Shown: positions 18,889 through 23,426 of the stretch, in pieces | Layout of the letters: every line of letters starts with the position of its first letter | Numbering within the stretch: position 1 is the stretch's first letter | From: Isoetes engelmannii | Taxonomy: Eukaryota; Streptophyta; Lycopodiopsida; Isoetales; Isoetaceae | DNA length: 23,426 bases | Assembly (NCBI GenBank): GCA_011763485.2 | Contig: JAANSK020248719.1 | Location: forward strand, 1 to 23,426 | Direction: 5' to 3' | Translations under genes and position numbers: made by a program | The notes under the pieces: model-generated | What the model was told of the DNA's origin: nothing | Databases searched by the model: none | The model's input: only the letters and a program-made list of their open reading frames with translations

Positions 18889-18992
18889 AACCCCTTTTTC
18901 AAACGGCGCGAACCCTATCGTCTTCATCGTTCTTCCGTCTGCGCCTCTTGCTTCTTCCGACTCCGGTTCTTCTCTTTTTCTCGTCTGCGGCT

Positions 18993-21900
18993 ATGGCATC
19001 TTCCGGCAAGCAAGTTCCCTTTGTTACACGAACGCTTGCAGAGTTCCAGGAATTAGATTTTTCCAACGCCAAACATGAGCCAAATCTCACACAGTGCGAC
19101 ATCGACTTGCTCGACCGACTGCAGCTTTCGGACTTCCTCAAACTGGAGGATCCTTTTCTGAACAAAGAGCAACTCTGTGAGTTCATTGCTTGTCTTTCTC
19201 AAGTAGATCATCGGGTGTCCACTGTTGTTCAAGGAAAAGTACTCCATCTTTCCAAAAGACATTTTGAAACAGATCTTTAAGTTGCCTGCATGTTCTGATG
19301 GCCTTGGTTATCAGGCTCTTGAGAAGTATGATATCACACCATTCAAAGTTGATCCCTATATGCCCTCCATCAAGCTCACCACAATTCCAGGTCCAATCCA
19401 GGGTTTATGAAGTTTTTGTGGAGACATTTTCTTGGTCAGCACACTGCCAACACCAGCATCAACAAATCTTTCTATATTCTTGCTCAGGTAGCCATTCACT
19501 CAAACTCTTCTATTGACTGGGCGGATATCATGATGCACCGGATTGTTGACGCTGTTAAGCAACTCAGGGAGTAACCAGTCCAGAAGAAGACCATCTCCAT
19601 AGCTGGTCACTTTCAACGAATTATTTATTTTTTCCTCCCTCCACAGGAACAAGCAAGTGAGATGCCTTCTCCATCTCACTCTAGAACAAAGGTGCCCAGT
19701 GTTATTGAAGCACTGAATGATGACGAAAGTGAAGAGTTTCACTCTTCTGAGCCACAACCCACTAATGTTCCAGAGGCACCCATTCTGCCCACTGCAGCAG
19801 CAAATGCTGGCACTGCAGTGCCTATAGTGCCTGAGTCGTCACGGCCTCCTGTTGTCAACCCTGTCATCAATTTGGATTCGGAATAAGACACTGTGAGACG
19901 GCCACCTTCAGAAACTGGAGAACGGCCCCCTTCCTCTGGTTATCAAACTCATCAGGCCGACGTGCCTCCATCACCAGCCCGTGCAGAAGTCTATCTGATC
20001 CAAGAATATGTTGCTGAAATTGTTGTGGATCTTCCAGAAAGAGCTGATCGATTATTGGGTAAAGTCACGGTCGATTTGGAGGCCGCTGAACTGAAGTTAC
20101 GGGAAATCCCAGAACTTTGCAAATCCCTTGCTAGTGCTGAGGCTTACGCCCAAAAGAAGCACAGCCAGGCTCTCACTATTCGTGAAGAGCTGAATGCTGC
20201 CAAAGTGGTTAAGGAGCAACTTGAATTACAGCTGGCATCTGTCCAAACTGCCCATGAGCATCTTCAGAAGCAGCTGCATGACAATATGGAGACATTGACC
20301 AATGTGCAGAACAATTGGAAAGCAGCACATGTTTCTCATCAAGAAGTCCAGCATGCTCATGCTCAGGCACTACAGCGTGCCAATGCACTAGAGACGCAGC
20401 TGACCACGGTGCAGACCCAGACTCAAAAACTGCAGGCACAAATGGAGGCACTGCAGATTTCAAATTATGCCATTGATGTCGAATTGGCACAACTCAAACA
20501 GGCCACGCCCACTGCGTCACTGGCTGGTATGTCAAACAGTCAGCGGAGCAGTACCCGAGCGCTCCAACGTGCACTTGCTGCCAAAGATAGTAGGATCCTT
20601 GATCTTACTAATCATATGATAAAATGTTGAGCAATTTGGGGAACAAAATGAGCGTCTTGCTGCACAGTATTATGCGGTAGCTACCCAGCTGCCTGAAGAT
20701 TTTCCACTACCTGGTTCTTACCAGGCTTATGTTCAAGCCCGGAAGCATCTTTTCTTGCTTCAATGGCTTCGTCTTGGAGGCGATATTAGTGGTGATCTGC
20801 AAACTTCTGATATCTTGCATCTCTGGCCGGAATTGACAGTTGAAGAAGAAGGCACGTTCACTGCCTTGATTTTATATGGCCACCTGGTCCCTCAAGATGA
20901 AGATTGCTTTGTCTTCCATGCCGTGGCCCCAATGGCATATGTGCTCCACGATTTCTATCTAGGTCATAGGTACGAGAAGTTTGTTGCCACTAACCCTCAT
21001 GATCTCCCACAAGTACAGAATCCCGTTCTGCCGCTCCACCCACGGAACAATTGTCTTCAGGATTCCAATCAAGTTTCACTGTTGACCAATCAGTATATGC
21101 TTGAATTGGTGAATGAAGTGGCTCTTTGGATTCCCGAAGTGGTGGAAAGAATCATCACATTCATGAATGACCCACTTTGGCTGGGCTTTGCCCAATTATA
21201 TTTGCAGTATGCTGGAACATTGCGCGTGCTCCAGTCCTTCTTGGAACAGAAGACTCCACCCACAGACTGGGAGCCCTCCACGATTCAATCTTTGATGCCC
21301 TTCCCAGCATATCAGAACTTGCGTAACCAGATGACGGACGATCTCTTGGCACTCTTTGATGACGCCACTCAACCAACGTGGGCGAATGCCAATAGAGTTG
21401 AGGAAAGTATGTATGCAGAACTTGGTGCACCTCCCCTCCCATTGAATGTTTACGGAGACCGGCGCAACAAATTTTGAACTGATGCCATTGCCTTTCATGC
21501 CGAGTGGACACCTCCAAGCATCAGTGCAGATCTCAGATGGGATCCCAGGTTTGTTCGAAGGTATGAATGGGAGGATAATGCCGACCTTAATATGACCAAC
21601 AATTGGCTGTATATGGCCAATCCTAAGGGTTGGAAAACTCCTGCTAATGCCATCTTTGGGCTTGATCTGTTCCATCACCAAGCTCGTGATAGTCCAGACA
21701 CCACGGTTAACCGCCAGGCTGGCTATTGTTGTGTCCTCAAGGACCTTCTCCCGTGTGCAACTGCACGGGAGCGCCCCATTTTTTATTGCAACCCCAATGC
21801 AGATTGTTGGAAATTTGGCCTTGACGTTACTTTGCTGTTCGAATGTGCCTATGCTCAGACCCTCACTCATCAAGGCTTTGCAGATTTGATCACCAATTTG

Positions 21901-22030
21901 TTCTTGCATTGTGGACAGGTGGATCTTGGGTTATTCATGGCCGAAGCCATCACCCGTAAAGTGCAAGCAGCCCGTGATCACTCTGGTAATCGTCATCCTC
22001 ACAGTACTTGTGACACCTTGCCGAATTTTC
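18993..22030 (+). pseudogene. Accessory sense region after pol, coiled-coil protein (fossil)
   Basis: The region starts with MASSGKQVPFVTRTLAEF and has three visible parts. An N-terminal helical part spans about 18993-19560. An acidic, Pro/Ala-rich linker spans about 19660-19890. A long Gln/Ala/Leu-rich stretch with heptad-like spacing spans about 20020-20500, strongly suggesting a coiled coil. A further helical part with several Trp residues continues to about 22030. It occupies the place where Athila elements carry an env-like gene, but I see no signal peptide or membrane segment. It is broken in about five places. The family is unrecognised. Confidence 0.6.
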
Positions 22031-22084
22031 CTTCACCCGAAGTTTTGCCCCCGTTTTGCAAAAAGATCAAGTGTTCTTTGGTTT

Positions 22085-22104
22085 GGGGGGGGGAGGGGGG
22101 GGAG
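22085..22104 (+). promoter_or_regulatory. Polypurine tract before LTR2
   Basis: An unbroken 20-base run of G with single As ends GGGGAG directly before the TG of LTR2, the position from which plus-strand synthesis starts in LTR retroelements. Confidence 0.85.
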
Positions 22105-22170
22105 TGTTAGTCCTATGGGCAGATCCACAGGCCTATACCTATTACACAAGGACTCCTCCTCCAGGGACAA

Positions 22171-22240
22171 GGGCACGAAGTCATCCACGCCCCCCCGCCA
22201 CTAGCAAGGGCACGAAGAGGCAGTCCAGCAAAGGCACGAA
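22171..22240 (+). repeat. GGCACGAAG repeats in LTR2
   Basis: Three copies of (A/G)GGCACGAAG occur at 22171-22180, 22208-22217 and about 22232-22241, embedded in a C/G-rich stretch in the upstream part of LTR2. Repeated words in U3 often bind transcription factors, but no known site is recognised. Confidence 0.5.
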
Positions 22241-22542
22241 GGGCACGCCAAGTGTGCCTCCGTCCAAGTCATCCAAGAAGCCCAGACGGTGAGGCCGAGA
22301 TTTCCGGCCATTAGAGCTCCACCTCCTGGCACATATTATAGAGTATATTTTGTCAGCGCATATCAAGGAGCAGTTAGCTCCGCACCATTATGGGCCCAAG
22401 GCCGTTGTACTATATATACTATATGTTTGGAGCTAGGAGCTTAGACGAGTTAGCTCAATTTTGTGGTTGCTTCTTGTTCCAGCGCTCAGCCTTATTGCAA
22501 GCCTGTTTGTAGCATTTTTGTGCCTTTTATCAATAGAGTTGA

Positions 22543-22638
22543 TTACCGACTCATCTCTGTTGTCATCAATTTTCTTGTTTTTGCTCATCTTTACCGACTC
22601 ATCTCTGTTGTCATCAGTTTTCTTGTTTTTGTTCATCT
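22543..22638 (+). repeat. 48-bp tandem duplication in LTR2
   Basis: Units at 22543-22590 and 22591-22638 share TTACCGACTCATCTCTGTTG and a T-rich tail with only a couple of differences. They lie downstream of the LTR TATA-like run, thus in the presumed transcribed part. Confidence 0.85.
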
Positions 22639-22744
22639 TTATCAAAATCCCACGTGACACATCGTTTCTTAGGAGCTTCTGTTTGGCGCCATAGTCCTCA
22701 CAGAGGTCTGCCTCTCAGGAGTTCCCGGACCCAGACCCCAAACA

Positions 22745-23245
22745 CTGTCGCCGATTGTCGGGTCTTAGTTCTTCTTTTGCAAGATGTCTGTTCGACAATT
22801 TTTTGTTGACGAACTGTTGGAACAAACTGCTGCGCACTTGGAATGCCAGCAGAGAAGGGATGATGTTTGGGATCCCCATCTTTATGATTATGATCTTGAA
22901 GGAGCCCATTTTCGATGAAGAGTCCATTCTGCACCACTGACCCCTCGAGGTGCTTCCTGCTCTAATTCTCATCCTTCTTGTCAACACTGTTCTCGACCTC
23001 AGTCACCGGGTCAGCAATATTCGACACCCATGTTTGAGAATCCTCATGTTTCGATCCCTATTCCGTAGTCTCCCATTTCGCATCCCGTGGGTGAGCAGAT
23101 CTTTTGGCCGCTATTCGTCATCGGCACTTTCATGAAGATTTTTCGGCGACACTATTGTTTCCTTCTCTCACATTGGACACTTTGTTGTAAAGGAGAAACC
23201 TCATGTTATAAAGGTTTCTACCTAGTGTTATTTGGTGGGGGGGAG
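22745..23245 (+). pseudogene. Second, internally deleted retroelement body (fossil)
   Basis: 22745 to about 23075 repeats the primer site, leader and gag start found at 11981 to about 12315, with roughly 28 differences in 340 bases (about 92 percent identity by eye). The match then stops, and about 170 bases of unrelated sequence lead to the polypurine tract at 23234-23245. This is the two ends of an element with nearly all of gag and pol gone. It is broken. Confidence 0.8.
23234..23245 (+). promoter_or_regulatory. Polypurine tract before the partial LTR1
   Basis: GGTGGGGGGGAG precedes the TGTTAACCC start of the right-hand LTR1 and matches the end of the tract before LTR2, so both element types use the same style of plus-strand primer. 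Confidence 0.75.
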
Positions 23246-23345
23246 TGTTAACCCTGCGGGTTAACCATTGGCGTTAACCACTGCGTGGTTAACATATGCA
23301 CATGTTAGGTGTCTGTGGTGGCAGACAGACACTTGGCATGCTTAG
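23246..23345 (+). repeat. Partial 3' LTR, type 1
   Basis: Exactly 100 bases match the first 100 bases of the 5' LTR1 with two substitutions and no gaps. Beyond CTTAG at 23345 the two sequences are unrelated. The remaining 254 bases are either deleted or displaced by another insertion starting at 23346. The last 81 bases of the window (23346-23426) show nothing I recognise. Confidence 0.88.
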
Positions 23346-23426
23346 AACGAGGTGACGGATCAAACGCACTAATGACCTGCAATTGCACTAATAAAAAGCA
23401 TCTTTCGTAGATTCCCTAAGATTCCC

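Larger units (their letters stand above)
22105..22744 (+). repeat. LTR of a second type (LTR2)
   Basis: It starts TGTTAGTCC straight after a polypurine tract and ends CCAAACA directly before a primer-binding site, so both borders are typical. Apart from these few end bases it does not resemble LTR1. A TATATATACTATATG run at 22411-22425 is a plausible promoter. It is thus positioned both as the 3' LTR of the long body to its left and the 5' LTR of the short body to its right. No second copy of LTR2 is present in the window. Confidence 0.8.
11627..23345 (+). mobile_element. Composite fossil Ty3/gypsy element, Athila/Tat-like
   Basis: The order is LTR1 (11627-11980), primer-binding site, gag, pol (protease, reverse transcriptase, RNase H, integrase), a 4-kb accessory region, polypurine tract, LTR2 (22105-22744), a second primer-binding site and gag start, a short 3' remnant, a second polypurine tract and 100 bp of another LTR1 (23246-23345). 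The tRNA-Asp-like primer site, the lack of a visible chromodomain and the extra region after pol, including an antisense ORF, fit the non-chromovirus Athila/Tat branch. The gag-pol region is broken, with roughly ten breaks, and the accessory sense region has about five more. The LTR1 copies differ at 2 of 100 shared bases, so the LTR1 insertion is fairly young, though the sample is too short for a date. Confidence 0.9.

Noticed and set aside
20209-20490. Minus-strand frame within the coiled-coil region
   Set aside because: It is the shadow of the repetitive Gln/Ala-rich sense coding stretch.
22105-22744. LTR2 as a solo LTR inserted into the LTR1 element
   Set aside because: It is preceded by a polypurine tract and followed by a primer-binding site and gag start, which a solo LTR would not bring. 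The flanks would also need to be continuous element sequence with a target-site duplication, and they are not.

Overview
The window is nuclear DNA of a land plant, most likely a seed plant. It is AT-rich, has spliced genes with canonical GT..AG introns, carries a plastid-type fatty-acid synthase gene and is filled at one end by a Ty3/gypsy LTR retroelement of the Athila/Tat kind. The roomy, repeat-laden intergenic DNA would suit a gymnosperm, but nothing here proves that.

Layout. 1-2758 is non-coding and carries several inverted-repeat (foldback) structures. 2907-5336 (+) is a complete eight-exon gene for plastid 3-oxoacyl-ACP synthase I (KAS I, 496 residues). Its one striking oddity is glutamine in place of the first catalytic histidine. 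5337-7564 is intergenic, with divergent direct repeats and two strong hairpins. 7565-9486 (-) is a complete two-exon gene for a secreted three-domain multicopper oxidase of the CotA/bilirubin oxidase/LPR1 type (573 residues). All its copper ligands are visible, and a 59-bp tandem duplication copies its splice donor. The two host genes converge on the hairpin-bearing spacer. 9487-11626 is intergenic with the oxidase promoter at one end.

11627-23345 is a composite fossil LTR retroelement of about 11.7 kb. It has a 5' LTR of one type (LTR1, 354 bp), a primer-binding site that best fits tRNA-Asp, and decayed gag and pol regions. A 4-kb 3' accessory region follows, with an apparently intact small antisense ORF under its own TATA box and a long interrupted sense region encoding a coiled-coil protein. 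Next come a polypurine tract and an LTR of a different type (LTR2, 640 bp), a second leader and gag start, a short 3' remnant, a second polypurine tract, and the first 100 bp of another LTR1. The order LTR1-body-LTR2-partial body-LTR1 is what would result if a one-LTR circle of an LTR2 element had recombined into the gag of an LTR1 element.

The two host genes show no functional link to each other: one builds plastid acyl chains, the other oxidises metal or phenolic substrates outside the cell. The points most worth a second look are the KAS I active-site change, the divergent promoter pair inside the retroelement, the composite structure of the element, and the duplicated splice donor of the oxidase.
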